17,865 nt of DNA from an uncultured Lachnospiraceae bacterium (GCA_946183625.1 CAMHCL010000024.1:1-17865), one strand, 5' to 3'; numbered from the stretch's first letter, positions 6,559-15,753 are shown. Notes: a model not told the origin generated them from the letters alone. Numbers and translations: made by a program.

Positions 6559-8772
6559 ATGAAGAAGGCAAAGAGAAATGCTATCCTTTGGTTTTTGCTT
6601 TTCGCACTTGTTGTAGCAGGTGGTGTATATGCAGTAATCGAAGGTCTTGGCAAAGAGCGTACAGGTCGTGCAAAGGACATACCTTTGGGACTTGATCTTC
6701 AGGGTGGTGTCAGCGTTACATATGAGATCGCTGAGAAGGATGCCACAGATGAAGAGATCAATGCAACTATAGATAAGTTGCAGCGAAGAGTTGATAACTA
6801 TAGTCCGGATGCTGAAGTCTATAAGCAGGGTAAGGACAGAATCACTGTTGAGATTCCTTTGGATACAAGTAAGTATGATCCAAACGAAATCCTTGATTCA
6901 TTAGGACGCCCTGGTAAACTCGAGTTTATAGATCAGACGAACTATGACCTGTTCTCAAAGGGCGAAGAGTATGAAGCTGCCCTTTCAGGTTCTGATGTTA
7001 AGACTGCTGAGGGTGGTCGTATTACAGATACATCAGGTGCAGATGAATATGTAGTACATCTTCAGTTTACTGATGAAGGTGGACAGAAGTTTGCTGATAT
7101 CACAGGAGCAAATGTAGGAAGTCCTCTTTACATTTTATATGATAACCAGGTTGTAAGTAGTCCTGTTGTTCGTGAGCAGATCAATGGTGGTAGTGCTCAG
7201 ATCGATGGTATGGACGATTATGAAGAAGCTAGTGATCTTGCAAATACTATCAAGATCGGTGCTCTTCCTCTTACACTTACAGAGCTTTCATCTCAGGTTG
7301 TTGGTGCAAAGCTTGGATCTGATGCACTTAGAACTTCATTAATGGCAGGACTTATAGGTCTTATCCTTATATTCTTACTTATGACAGTAGTATTCAGATT
7401 CCCTGGATTCCTGTCAGCTGTTGCACTTAGTATTTATACAGTACTTATGCTGTTCTTCCTCAATGCATTACATATAACACTTACTCTTCCTGGTATTGCC
7501 GGTATCATACTTTCCATAGGTATGGCAGTCGATGCAAATGTAATCATATTCACACGTATCAAAGAAGAGATAGGTCTTGGAAAATCGGTTAAGACAGCTA
7601 TAAAGAGCGGATTTAATAAGGCTCTTTCAGCTATAATAGATGGTAACGTAACAACAATCATCGCAGGTGTTGTACTTCTTATCATGGGTACAGGTACTGT
7701 TAAGGGATTTGCTCGTACACTTATCCTTGGTATCGTTTTATCTATGATAACTGCACTTCTTATAACAAGATTCCTGCTTTATGTATTTTCGACACTTGGC
7801 GTTACAAGTCCAAAGCTTTACGGAGCTGCAAAGCAGGCAAAAGTCAAGAAGTTCTCCAAGGCTTTCCCTGTAGCAGCAGTATTTTCACTTGTTGTCATTT
7901 TGACAGGTATTGCTTTCGTGTTCGTCAATAAGAATATCTCTTCAAGAGGTAATACACTTAATTACTCACTTGAGTTCAGTGGTGGTACATCAACAACCGT
8001 TACATTTAACGAGCCTAAGACACTTGTTCAGGCTGAGACTGAGGTTGCACCTGTTATAGCAGAGGCTGCAGGAGTTGATGTAGGAACAATACAGATTCAG
8101 ATAGTTGACAATACAAATCAGATAGTATTTAAGACTGCAAACCTTGACGAGAAAACTCGTAATATAGTATCAGATTCTCTTAAATCAAACTTCGACCTGA
8201 CTGATGATAAGATTGATTCAGAGAATATTAGTAGTACCATCAGTAAGGAAACACAGAGAGATGCAATCCTCGCTGTAGTTATTGCGTCAATCCTTATGCT
8301 TATATACATCGCATTCAGATTCAGCGATACAAGATTCGGTGTGGCTGCTGTTATTGCTCTGATTCACGATGTAATGTTTGTATTCTTTGCATACAGCGTA
8401 CTTTACTTGAACGTAGGCGGTACATTTATCGCATGTATGCTTACTATAGTTGGTTATTCCATCAACTCCACGATCATCATCTTCGACCGTATCCGTGAGA
8501 ATCTGAAGGAGATGAGCGTTGATAAAGTGGGATACGATGGAATCGTTGATACAAGTATCTCACAGACAGTTTCTCGTAATATATACACTAACCTGACTAC
8601 ATTTGTCATGGTACTTATGCTTTACATACTTGGTGTAAGTTCACTTAAAGAGTTTACATTTACTCTGATGGTTGGTGTTGTAGCCGGTACTTATTCATCA
8701 ATTTGCATGACCGGCCCACTGTGGTTATTCCTTAGAAAGCATATAGGCGCTAAGAAAGCAGCAGAGAAATAA
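6559..8772 (+). CDS. secDF: Fused protein-export membrane protein SecDF
   Basis: 737 residues, matching the fused SecDF form found in Bacillus and many clostridia. It uses the proton-motive force to pull translocating proteins through SecYEG. The SecD half starts with a membrane helix (about 8-27) and the signature LGLDLQGG (43-50). A large external loop and five membrane helices (about 260-410) follow, including GMAVDANVIIFTRIKEE (321-337). The SecF half starts with a helix (about 436-456), then LEFSGGT (471-477), and continues through helices about 570-725 with GYSINSTIIIFDRIREN (632-648). Twelve membrane segments are expected, with the periplasmic-type (P1) loops outside the cell. ATG at 6559 has AGAGGAG eight bases upstream. 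It is divergent from the HTH regulator and followed by a strong hairpin before recJ, so it may be a separate transcript or have attenuated read-through. Confidence 0.95.
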   Translation: MKKAKRNAILWFLLFALVVAGGVYAVIEGLGKERTGRAKDIPLGLDLQGGVSVTYEIAEKDATDEEINATIDKLQRRVDNYSPDAEVYKQGKDRITVEIPLDTSKYDPNEILDSLGRPGKLEFIDQTNYDLFSKGEEYEAALSGSDVKTAEGGRITDTSGADEYVVHLQFTDEGGQKFADITGANVGSPLYILYDNQVVSSPVVREQINGGSAQIDGMDDYEEASDLANTIKIGALPLTLTELSSQVVGAKLGSDALRTSLMAGLIGLILIFLLMTVVFRFPGFLSAVALSIYTVLMLFFLNALHITLTLPGIAGIILSIGMAVDANVIIFTRIKEEIGLGKSVKTAIKSGFNKALSAIIDGNVTTIIAGVVLLIMGTGTVKGFARTLILGIVLSMITALLITRFLLYVFSTLGVTSPKLYGAAKQAKVKKFSKAFPVAAVFSLVVILTGIAFVFVNKNISSRGNTLNYSLEFSGGTSTTVTFNEPKTLVQAETEVAPVIAEAAGVDVGTIQIQIVDNTNQIVFKTANLDEKTRNIVSDSLKSNFDLTDDKIDSENISSTISKETQRDAILAVVIASILMLIYIAFRFSDTRFGVAAVIALIHDVMFVFFAYSVLYLNVGGTFIACMLTIVGYSINSTIIIFDRIRENLKEMSVDKVGYDGIVDTSISQTVSRNIYTNLTTFVMVLMLYILGVSSLKEFTFTLMVGVVAGTYSSICMTGPLWLFLRKHIGAKKAAEK

Positions 8773-8795
8773 ATAGTTTTAAAATGAATCTTTTC

Positions 8796-8827
8796 AAGAG
8801 GCCGGGTAGTTAGCTACTCGGCCTCTT
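8796..8827 (+). terminator. Strong stem-loop between secDF and recJ (terminator or attenuator/processing element)
   Basis: AAGAGGCCGGGTAG (8796-8809) pairs with CTACTCGGCCTCTT (8814-8827) across a TTAG tetraloop: 14 consecutive pairs, one of them G-U, with a GC-rich core. It is 23 bases past the secDF stop. There is no U-run directly after the stem; the nearest (ATTTTT) begins about ten bases later. It may therefore be a partial terminator, an mRNA stabiliser or an RNase processing site rather than a classical terminator. Confidence 0.6.
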
Positions 8828-8849
8828 ATGGACTATGATTTTTAGATAT

Positions 8850-8857
8850 GGGGTGAT
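8850..8857 (+). promoter_or_regulatory. Ribosome binding site fixing the TTG start of recJ
   Basis: GGGGTGAT matches the anti-Shine-Dalgarno end of 16S rRNA well and lies just upstream of TTG at 8861. No in-frame ATG exists between the upstream in-frame stop (TAG, 8843) and codon 50, so TTG is the only credible start. Confidence 0.75.
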
Positions 8858-8860
8858 AGA

Positions 8861-10615
8861 TTGAAGAAAGAATGGAGAGTTTATTCCCGAAAGGCGCGGA
8901 TCAACAACATAGCAGCCAGGTTCGGAATATTGCCACTTACGGCGAATATTATAACCTGCAGGGGTAAGGTAAATGAGGATCAGATCGAGAAGTATCTATA
9001 TGGTACCATGGATGACCTTCATGATCCGGCCCTTATGATGGGAATGGATAAAGGCGTAGAAATAATAGCGGAGAAGATAAAGGCGGGAAGCTCTATCAGA
9101 GTCGTGGGGGATTATGATGCTGATGGAGTGACATCTACCTATATACTTCTGGACGGAATGAGGAAGCTTGGCGCAAATGTAAGCTATGACATACCAGATC
9201 GTATCAGAGATGGTTACGGAATGAATGTCAGGATAGTTGAGGATGCTGCAGCTGCAGGCGTTGATACTATAATAACCTGCGATAACGGCGTGGCTGCAGT
9301 AGCTTCCATAAGTAAAGCCAAGGAATTAGGAATGACTGTGGTGGTTACAGATCACCATGAACCTCAGGAAGAAATGCCGGCTGCGGATGTGATCATAGAT
9401 CCACATCAGATAGCAGATAAATACCCATACAAGGAAATATGCGGCGCCATGGTTGCATATAAGTTTATAAAGGCACTTTATAAATATATGGGTGAGGAAT
9501 TGCCAGAAGGAAAGTATGTGGAGTTTGCTGCTATCGCAACGGTATGTGATGTAATGCCGCTACTTGATGAGAACAGGATTCTTGTCAGAGAAGGACTCCG
9601 GAAGATACTTAATACTGACAATATAGGATTAAAGGCTCTTGCTGAAGCAACAGGATTACCTGCCCAGAGAAAGCTTAATACCAGAAGCTTCTCCTTCGTG
9701 ATAGGGCCATGCATTAATACGAAGGGGCGTCTGGAATCTGCCAAGGATGTGGTGGAACTGTTTCTTGAAGAAGATCCTGATAAGGCAAGGGATATTGCAG
9801 AATACATGGTATCACTTAATAATACCAGGAAGGAAATGACTACAGAGGGCGAGAGGCCGATCATGGAAATGCTGGGCGCAAAGGAAGCTGATGGCACTCT
9901 TGATAATGTAATAGTTGTATATGCGGAAGGACTGCATGAAAGTCTGGCCGGACTTGTAGCCGGACATATAGAGGACAGATTCTACAGACCTGCAATTGTA
10001 TTTACTGATTCTATTGTAAATCCGGATGTTTATAAGGGTTCTGCCAGATCTATAGAGGCCTATAATGTTTTCGAAGCGCTGTGCGAGGCTAAGGAATATC
10101 TGGTTAAGTTCGGTGGTCACAAGCAGGCAGCAGGACTGACCATCAAGAAAACTGATCTGGATGATCTTAGAAGATTTCTTAATGCGAACCAGCATCTCAC
10201 AGAAGCTGATCTTACAGCTAAGATTTTTATAGATGCAGTGGAACCACTCCACACCATCACCTTCAGCCTCATAGAACAGCTGGAGAGCATGGAACCTTGT
10301 GGTGAAGGAAATGATGAACCTCTTTTCGGGGCACCTGATATGGAGCTGTATGGAATAAGGATCAAGGGTAAGAATAGTAATGTGATGGAGCTTAAGGTTA
10401 GGGATAAGAACGGAAGGCGATATTCGATCACGAGCTTCAAGCCAGACGATGTTATGGCAGATATAAAAAAGTGGTTTAATGAAGAGGATTGTGATAAAAT
10501 AATGAAAGGTATTGCCCAGGGATTATTCATTGATTTTACATTTAAACCTTATATCAATGAGTATATGGGAAAAAGAACAGTAGAATTTTTATTGAAAGAT
10601 TACAGACCTGCATAA
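8861..10615 (+). CDS. recJ: Single-stranded-DNA-specific exonuclease RecJ
   Basis: 584 residues, close to E. coli RecJ and shorter than the extended Bacillus form. RecJ degrades single-stranded DNA 5' to 3' in recombination, mismatch and base-excision repair, using divalent metal ions. The DHH phosphoesterase domain shows DYDADGVTST (84-93), TCDNGVAA (139-146), VVTDHHEP (161-168) and TVCDVMPLLDENR (227-239). The DHHA1 domain shows HESLAGLVAG (359-368), YKGSARS (391-397) and FGGHKQAAG (417-425). A C-terminal OB-like region follows and ends before residue 584. All expected metal-binding aspartates and histidines are present. Translation starts at TTG. The gene follows the secDF hairpin and precedes apt by 35 bases, the common Firmicute recJ-apt-rel order. 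Confidence 0.95.
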   Translation: MKKEWRVYSRKARINNIAARFGILPLTANIITCRGKVNEDQIEKYLYGTMDDLHDPALMMGMDKGVEIIAEKIKAGSSIRVVGDYDADGVTSTYILLDGMRKLGANVSYDIPDRIRDGYGMNVRIVEDAAAAGVDTIITCDNGVAAVASISKAKELGMTVVVTDHHEPQEEMPAADVIIDPHQIADKYPYKEICGAMVAYKFIKALYKYMGEELPEGKYVEFAAIATVCDVMPLLDENRILVREGLRKILNTDNIGLKALAEATGLPAQRKLNTRSFSFVIGPCINTKGRLESAKDVVELFLEEDPDKARDIAEYMVSLNNTRKEMTTEGERPIMEMLGAKEADGTLDNVIVVYAEGLHESLAGLVAGHIEDRFYRPAIVFTDSIVNPDVYKGSARSIEAYNVFEALCEAKEYLVKFGGHKQAAGLTIKKTDLDDLRRFLNANQHLTEADLTAKIFIDAVEPLHTITFSLIEQLESMEPCGEGNDEPLFGAPDMELYGIRIKGKNSNVMELKVRDKNGRRYSITSFKPDDVMADIKKWFNEEDCDKIMKGIAQGLFIDFTFKPYINEYMGKRTVEFLLKDYRPA

Positions 10616-10640
10616 TGCTATATAACGGGTGAATATGTTT

Positions 10641-10645
10641 GGAGG
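10641..10645 (+). promoter_or_regulatory. Ribosome binding site deciding the apt start
   Basis: GGAGG lies five bases before ATG 10651. An upstream in-frame TTG (10639) overlaps this site and would add four residues (MEVT), so it is rejected as the start. Confidence 0.8.
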
Positions 10646-10650
10646 TAACT

Positions 10651-11175
10651 ATGAAGAGTGTAGAAGATTATATAAAATGTATTCCTGATTTCCCTGAACC
10701 GGGAGTGTTATTCAGAGATGTTACAAGTGTTATCGAAGATCCTGAAGGATTCAAGCTCGCTATAGATGAGATGGACAAGCTTATCGGTGATACTGATTTT
10801 GATATGATAGTAGGTGCTGAAGCACGAGGATTTATCTTCGGTGCTCCACTGGCTTACAAGAGAGGCAAGGGTCTGGCTCTTGTCAGAAAGAAGGGCAAGC
10901 TCCCAAGAGAGACAGTATCTGTTGACTATGATCTGGAGTATGGCAGTGCAACTGTTGAGATTCATAAGGATACCATCAAGCCTGGCCAGAAGGTCATATT
11001 GGTTGATGATCTCCTTGCAACAGGTGGAACAATAGGGGCATCCGCAAAGCTTGTTGAGAGCCTTGGCGGTGTCATAGTAAAGGCTATCTTCCTTATAGAG
11101 CTTGAAGGTCTTAATGGAAGAGCTAAGTTAGCTGATTATGATGTAAACTCAGTTGTATCATATTCTGGGAAATAA
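10651..11175 (+). CDS. apt: Adenine phosphoribosyltransferase
   Basis: 174 residues from the ATG placed by the GGAGG site, the normal family length. It converts adenine and PRPP to AMP and pyrophosphate (purine salvage, cytoplasm). The N-terminus has the family pattern IPDFPEPGVLFRD (11-23). The region GAEARGFIFGAPLAY (55-69) and RKKGKLPRET (79-88) contribute to base and pyrophosphate binding. The PRPP loop is LVDDLLATGGT (117-127) with both catalytic-site acidic residues. Adjacency to rel is widespread in Firmicutes and fits the link between purine nucleotide pools and (p)ppGpp. It lies 35 bases after recJ and 40 bases before rel, with no terminator between, so it is likely co-transcribed. 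Confidence 0.95.
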   Translation: MKSVEDYIKCIPDFPEPGVLFRDVTSVIEDPEGFKLAIDEMDKLIGDTDFDMIVGAEARGFIFGAPLAYKRGKGLALVRKKGKLPRETVSVDYDLEYGSATVEIHKDTIKPGQKVILVDDLLATGGTIGASAKLVESLGGVIVKAIFLIELEGLNGRAKLADYDVNSVVSYSGK

Positions 11176-11203
11176 GAACATTTTACCATGACCCGTGATA
11201 AGA

Positions 11204-11210
11204 AAGGAGG
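11204..11210 (+). promoter_or_regulatory. Ribosome binding site deciding the rel start
   Basis: AAGGAGG lies five bases before ATG 11216. An in-frame GTG at 11195 lies upstream of and within reach of this site, but translation from there would read through the site itself, so ATG 11216 is preferred. Confidence 0.8.
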
Positions 11211-11215
11211 AAGTG

Positions 11216-13546
11216 ATGTCAGAGATAGATAATAAAGACCTATTAATGTATGACGAAGAACTGAATAGAAGTGACAGAAAGCCGATATTATCTGTTAATA
11301 ATGGCGCGGCAAGATCTGACGAACTGGCTACCCCTGAAGACTTCACTTCGCCTGATGAGATATATAATATCCTCATAGAGAAGATCGAGAAGTATCATCC
11401 GTCAGAGGACTATTCCATGATCGAGAAGGCCTATCATATGGCCAACGAGGCTCATAAGGATCAGAAGAGAAAATCTGGTGAGCCGTATATCATTCATCCT
11501 CTTTGCGTTGCTATTATCCTGGCAGAGCTGGAGATGGACAAGGAAACCATAGTCGCCGGACTGCTTCATGATGTTATAGAAGACACTGAGATGACTAAGG
11601 AAGATGTGTCAAATGAATTCTCTCCGGAAGTTGCACTTCTGGTGGATGGAGTTACAAAGCTGACACAGTTGAATCTGTCTCAGGACAAGATAGAGATTCA
11701 GGCAGAGAATCTTCGTAAGATGTTCATTGCTATGGCAAATGATATCAGAGTCGTGATCATCAAGCTGGCAGACCGTCTGCACAACTTAAGGACTCTGCAG
11801 TATCAGACTGCTGCAAAGCAGGTTGAGAAAGCCAGAGAGACTATGGATATATATGCGCCTATCGCTAACAGGCTCGGTATATCCAAGATTCAGGTAGAGA
11901 TGGATGATCTCTGTATGCAGTATCTCTATCCGGAGATTTATGCGGATCTGTGCTCGAAGATAGATGAGCGTATATCCGAAAGAGAAGATTTTATAAAAGA
12001 AATGGTATCGGAAGTTACCGAATATATAAAAGAGGCCGATATCAAGGCAGAGATAGAGGGGCGTGTAAAGCATATCTTCAGTATCTATAAGAAGATGAAG
12101 ACCCAGGGCAAGAATCTGGATCAGATATATGACCTGTTCGCCCTCAGAATAAAGGTTGATACTGTCAGAGACTGTTATGCAGCTCTGGGTATAATCCATG
12201 AGAAGTATAAGCCTATACCGGGCAGATTCAAGGATTATATTGCCATGCCTAAGGCGAACATGTATCAGTCGCTTCATACTACTCTGATCGGACATGAAGG
12301 AAGACCTTTCGAGATACAGATCAGAACCTATGAAATGCACAGAACTGCAGAGTACGGTATCGCTGCTCACTGGAAGTATAAGGAGAGCGGAAGTACAAAT
12401 GTTACTAAGGAAGAGGAGAAGCTTAACTGGCTGAGAGAGATCCTTGAGTGGCAGAGTGATACTGAAGACAATAAGGAGTTCATGAATGCTGTAAAGACCG
12501 ACTTGGATCTGTTCCAGGATCAGGTATACTGCTTCACTCCTGCAGGTGATGTTAAGTCACTGCCGAAGGGCAGTAATACAATAGATTTTGCTTATGCTAT
12601 TCATACAGCAGTCGGAAATAGAATGGTTGGTGCCAGAATAAATGGCCGCCAGGTGCCTATTGAGACAGCACTCAGATCCGGCGACAGAGTTGAGATCATT
12701 ACATCCCAGAATTCCAAGGGACCGAGTCTTGACTGGCTGAAGATTGTAAAGAGTACACAGGCGAAGACTAAGATCAATCAGTGGTTCCGCCATGAGATGA
12801 AGGAAGAGAACATCGTCAAGGGCAAGAACGCTGTTGAAGAATATTGCAAATCCAAGAACATAGACCTGTCCATTTACATGAGACCGGAGCTGATAGAGAA
12901 GACTCTCAAGCGTTACAATTTTACTGACTGGGATTCTCTCATGGCTGCTGTTGGCCATGGTGGTCTGAAGGAAGGACAGATAGTCAACCGTCTTATCGAG
13001 GAAGACAGACGTCAGAAGATGCTGAACATCTCTGATCAGGACATACTGTCAGAGATGGGAGATACACGTCAGAGCTACGAGATGCCGAAGGGTTCCATCA
13101 AGGTACGTGGTATTCATGACGTGGCAGTACGTTTCTCTAAATGCTGTACACCTGTTCCGGGTGACGAGATAGTCGGATTCGTAACCAGAGGACGTGGTAT
13201 ATCCATTCACAGGACTGATTGTGAAAATGTACTCTGTATGGATGAGACTGAGAGAGAGCGTTTGATAGAAGCAGAGTGGGTAGATGAGACCGGTGCATCC
13301 GACACTGAATTCACTACTGAGATAAATGTTTATGCATCCGACAGACAGGGGATCATATTCGATCTGTCCAAGATATTTAAAGAGTCGGATATAACCATAA
13401 AGGGAATGAATGCCCGTACATCAAAACAGGGCAAGTCAACCATTACAATTCAGTTTGGTGTTAAGTCCAAAGATGAACTGAACACCCTCATATCTAAAGT
13501 TAGAAATGTTGATGGTATCATAGATATAGAAAGAACCCAGGGGTAG
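11216..13546 (+). CDS. rel: Bifunctional (p)ppGpp synthetase/hydrolase Rel (RelA/SpoT family)
   Basis: 776 residues with the full long-RSH layout. The HD hydrolase domain (about 60-210) carries HDVIED (118-123) and KLADRLHNL (183-191). The synthetase domain (about 285-390) carries GRFKDYIAMPK (336-346), whose RxKD form marks bifunctional enzymes, and EIQIRTYEMH (366-375). A TGS domain (about 437-498), a helical region, a conserved-cysteine region (SKCCTPVPGD, 641-650, and HRTDC) and a C-terminal ACT domain (about 700-776) follow. It makes (p)ppGpp from ATP and GDP/GTP on starved ribosomes and degrades it otherwise. The first 45 residues are a polar, non-conserved-looking extension. No catalytic residue appears lost. 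It lies 40 bases after apt and four bases before the MBL gene, so translation of the latter is likely coupled. Confidence 0.96.
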   Translation: MSEIDNKDLLMYDEELNRSDRKPILSVNNGAARSDELATPEDFTSPDEIYNILIEKIEKYHPSEDYSMIEKAYHMANEAHKDQKRKSGEPYIIHPLCVAIILAELEMDKETIVAGLLHDVIEDTEMTKEDVSNEFSPEVALLVDGVTKLTQLNLSQDKIEIQAENLRKMFIAMANDIRVVIIKLADRLHNLRTLQYQTAAKQVEKARETMDIYAPIANRLGISKIQVEMDDLCMQYLYPEIYADLCSKIDERISEREDFIKEMVSEVTEYIKEADIKAEIEGRVKHIFSIYKKMKTQGKNLDQIYDLFALRIKVDTVRDCYAALGIIHEKYKPIPGRFKDYIAMPKANMYQSLHTTLIGHEGRPFEIQIRTYEMHRTAEYGIAAHWKYKESGSTNVTKEEEKLNWLREILEWQSDTEDNKEFMNAVKTDLDLFQDQVYCFTPAGDVKSLPKGSNTIDFAYAIHTAVGNRMVGARINGRQVPIETALRSGDRVEIITSQNSKGPSLDWLKIVKSTQAKTKINQWFRHEMKEENIVKGKNAVEEYCKSKNIDLSIYMRPELIEKTLKRYNFTDWDSLMAAVGHGGLKEGQIVNRLIEEDRRQKMLNISDQDILSEMGDTRQSYEMPKGSIKVRGIHDVAVRFSKCCTPVPGDEIVGFVTRGRGISIHRTDCENVLCMDETERERLIEAEWVDETGASDTEFTTEINVYASDRQGIIFDLSKIFKESDITIKGMNARTSKQGKSTITIQFGVKSKDELNTLISKVRNVDGIIDIERTQG

Positions 13547-13550
13547 TCAG

Positions 13551-14186
13551 ATGGTTGAATTAAAGCTGTTACAAAGGGTCCTCGGACCGGTCATGACAAA
13601 TTGCTATATCCTGATAGATAAGGATAACAAGGAGGCAGTCATAATTGATCCTGCAGACAGGGCAGATGTTCTGGATAAGCTTCTCAAGGAAGAGGGGGCA
13701 GAGCTTAAGGCAATGCTTCTCACACATGCACATTTTGACCATGTATCTGCAGTGCCAGAGCTTCGAAAGATGTACCCTGATGCAGAGGTTATAATCGGCG
13801 AAGGCGACCGGGAGCTGCTGGGAAATGCGATGCAAAATCTGTCAGCAGTGATGGGCGACAGCCCCGTTACATTTGCCCCGGACAGAACAGTAAGTGATGG
13901 CGAGACCATGGAGGTTCTGGGTCATACAGTGAAATGTATCGAAGTCCCGGGACATACCAAGGGTGGTATGTGCTATTACTTCGAGGATTTAAAAGTCATA
14001 TTTGATGGCGATACTCTTTTCAGAGGCAGCGTTGGAAGATCTGATTTTCCTACTGGTGATGAAGAGGCTCTACTAAGATCCATATCGGAGAAGCTCTTTA
14101 GTCTGCCGGATGATACAGTTGTATTTCCTGGACATAACGAGCAGACCACCATAGCAACAGAGAAAAAATATAATTTCTATTTTTGA
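13551..14186 (+). CDS. Metallo-beta-lactamase-fold hydrolase, glyoxalase-II-like
   Basis: 211 residues, a typical stand-alone MBL hydrolase. The first metal motif is LTHAHFDH (57-64: His59, His61, Asp63, His64). Further ligands are His135 in EVPGHTKGG, an Asp in FDGDTLF (151-157) and His195 in FPGHNE. The GRSDFPTGD segment (162-170) is characteristic of the YcbL/glyoxalase-II-like subgroup. Expected activity is hydrolysis of a thiolester such as an S-acyl glutathione or bacillithiol-type conjugate in the cytoplasm; the physiological substrate is unknown. It starts four bases after the rel stop with only a weak AGGGG site at 13539-13543, suggesting coupling to rel. Thirteen bases separate it from hemZ. 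Confidence 0.9.
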   Translation: MVELKLLQRVLGPVMTNCYILIDKDNKEAVIIDPADRADVLDKLLKEEGAELKAMLLTHAHFDHVSAVPELRKMYPDAEVIIGEGDRELLGNAMQNLSAVMGDSPVTFAPDRTVSDGETMEVLGHTVKCIEVPGHTKGGMCYYFEDLKVIFDGDTLFRGSVGRSDFPTGDEEALLRSISEKLFSLPDDTVVFPGHNEQTTIATEKKYNFYF

Positions 14187-14199
14187 TTCAGGTGATAAG

Positions 14200-15714
14200 A
14201 TGATCTTACTTGTAGAAAACAGTGGGGATTATAATAATGACCTAAGAGCAATGATAGGTGCATTTTTCCCAGGAGAGAAGATAAAAGCAGTGAGCCCGGA
14301 AGAGGTTTCCTTGATAGACAGGAAACTTTTTTCGGAGTTTTCTTTTGTTTTTACGGCCCTTTACGGGATCAGAGATGTGGGTGCTGAATACAGCAGGACC
14401 ACCCGCCTCAGAATAGAGGAGAAGGGACATGTTATCTTCTCTGCTTACGCATATGGCGATTACAAGGATAGAAAGAAATTCAGGAACAGACTTAAACTTG
14501 CGTCATACAGGATGCTTTCCTCATATACAGGAAGGGAACTGCCGTGGGGAAGCCTTACTGGAATGCGTCCTTCCAAGATAGCAACCGGTGCATTAAAGGA
14601 TGGCAAGTTCAAGGATGAGATAATAGATTATTACAAGACCACTTACGATACTTCTGAGGAGAAGGCAGAGCTTAGCTATGATGTGGCATGGAAGGAGAAG
14701 GGTATACTTGAGACCATCGATCCGGTTTCAGAGTATGCTGTTTATATAGGAATTCCATTCTGTCCTACCAGATGTCTGTATTGTTCTTTTACCGCATATC
14801 CTATTCATGAATTTGAAGGCGTGGTTGATGATTATCTGAAGACTCTGGAGCAGGAGCTGCAGTATATATCATTCCTGAACAGATACAGAAGGCTGACAGC
14901 TATATATATCGGTGGCGGAACACCTACAGCCATTTCAGAAGAACATCTGCATACATTGCTGGATATCGTAAAGAATACATTTGACTTGACGGAATTAAGA
15001 GAGTATACCGTAGAGGCAGGCAGGCCTGACAGTATTACGCCTGAGAAGCTGTCACTCATGAAGAGATATGGCGTGACCAGAATAAGTATAAATCCACAGA
15101 CCATGAATGCGGCAGCCCTCAGAAAGATCGGAAGGGCACATACGCCTAACGATACAAGAGCTGCTTTCAAGATGGCCAGAGATGCAGGATTTAACAACAT
15201 AAATATGGATATAATAGCTGGACTTCCTGGCGAGAGACTTTCAGATATGAAGTACACTCTGGAAGAGATCAGGAAGATGGGGCCGGAATCCCTTACTGTA
15301 CACAGCCTGGCTATTAAGAGAACTGCAGAACTGAATATGAATCTGGATGAGTTCAAGGGTGAGATCAATCAGGATATGGAAGCCATGATATCCTACGCCT
15401 ATAAGACTGCAGATGAAATGGGCCTCAAACCTTACTATCTGTACAGACAGAAGAACATCGCCGGCAACCTGGAGAATACCGGATATTCCAAGCCGGGCCT
15501 TGAGTGTCTCTATAATATAGTGATGATCGAGGAGAAGATGGACGTGTTTGCGGCTGGAGCCGGAACAGTAACAAGGCTTATAAGCCTGGACAATAATGAG
15601 GTCACCAGAATTGATAGAGTCGAAAACGTTAAGAACGTTTACGAATATATAACAAGAATAGATGAAATGCTGGAAAGAAAGTCAGCAGGTGTGGATTCTA
15701 GATTTTTAAAATAA
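14200..15714 (+). CDS. hemZ: Radical SAM coproporphyrinogen dehydrogenase-family protein HemZ
   Basis: 504 residues, near the length I recall for Bacillus HemZ. The radical SAM core holds the 4Fe-4S motif CPTRCLYC (Cys188, Cys192, Cys195) in GIPFCPTRCLYCSF, then IGGGTPTAI (237-245) and VEAGRPD (271-277). The long N-terminal region (1-175) with PWGSLTGMRPSKI (115-127) is typical of HemZ and separates it from HemN and HemW. The fourth motif cysteine of classical HemN (CxC) is absent: the sequence reads CLYCSFT. HemZ is annotated as an oxygen-independent coproporphyrinogen III oxidase-like protein, but in many clostridia the true reaction is unproven, and nothing else in this window belongs to heme synthesis. 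The start ATG has GGTGAT four bases before it. It ends 39 bases before hisS. Confidence 0.92.
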   Translation: MILLVENSGDYNNDLRAMIGAFFPGEKIKAVSPEEVSLIDRKLFSEFSFVFTALYGIRDVGAEYSRTTRLRIEEKGHVIFSAYAYGDYKDRKKFRNRLKLASYRMLSSYTGRELPWGSLTGMRPSKIATGALKDGKFKDEIIDYYKTTYDTSEEKAELSYDVAWKEKGILETIDPVSEYAVYIGIPFCPTRCLYCSFTAYPIHEFEGVVDDYLKTLEQELQYISFLNRYRRLTAIYIGGGTPTAISEEHLHTLLDIVKNTFDLTELREYTVEAGRPDSITPEKLSLMKRYGVTRISINPQTMNAAALRKIGRAHTPNDTRAAFKMARDAGFNNINMDIIAGLPGERLSDMKYTLEEIRKMGPESLTVHSLAIKRTAELNMNLDEFKGEINQDMEAMISYAYKTADEMGLKPYYLYRQKNIAGNLENTGYSKPGLECLYNIVMIEEKMDVFAAGAGTVTRLISLDNNEVTRIDRVENVKNVYEYITRIDEMLERKSAGVDSRFLK

Positions 15715-15740
15715 AAATGAAATTATTTTAACGGTAGTAT

Positions 15741-15745
15741 GGAGG
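15741..15745 (+). promoter_or_regulatory. Ribosome binding site supporting a TTG start for hisS
   Basis: GGAGG is eight bases before TTG 15754 and 14 before ATG 15760. The spacing favours TTG. An in-frame TAA (15751-15753) abuts the TTG, so nothing earlier is possible. Confidence 0.7.
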
Positions 15746-15753
15746 AAAAATAA

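Noticed and set aside
8834..8839. TATGAT as a -10 box for recJ
   Set aside because: No -35 partner outside the hairpin, and transcription would start only a few bases before the ribosome binding site.
9478..10530. Several overlapping minus-strand open frames of about 137-146 codons opposite recJ
   Set aside because: All are antisense to an intact RecJ with every conserved motif, overlap each other, and look like low-complexity shadows.
11786..12370. Long minus-strand open frame (194 codons) opposite rel
   Set aside because: It lies entirely inside the well-supported rel gene, has no ribosome binding site I can see, and encodes no recognisable motif; it is a product of codon use on the coding strand.
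15715..15753. T-box riboswitch upstream of hisS/aspS
   Set aside because: The gap before hisS is 39 bases and that before aspS is 55 bases; neither can hold a T-box leader.
15739..15753. Four-codon mini frame ATG-GAG-GAA-AAA-TAA just before hisS
   Set aside because: Its codons are the Shine-Dalgarno site itself; it has no ribosome binding site and is best read as chance.
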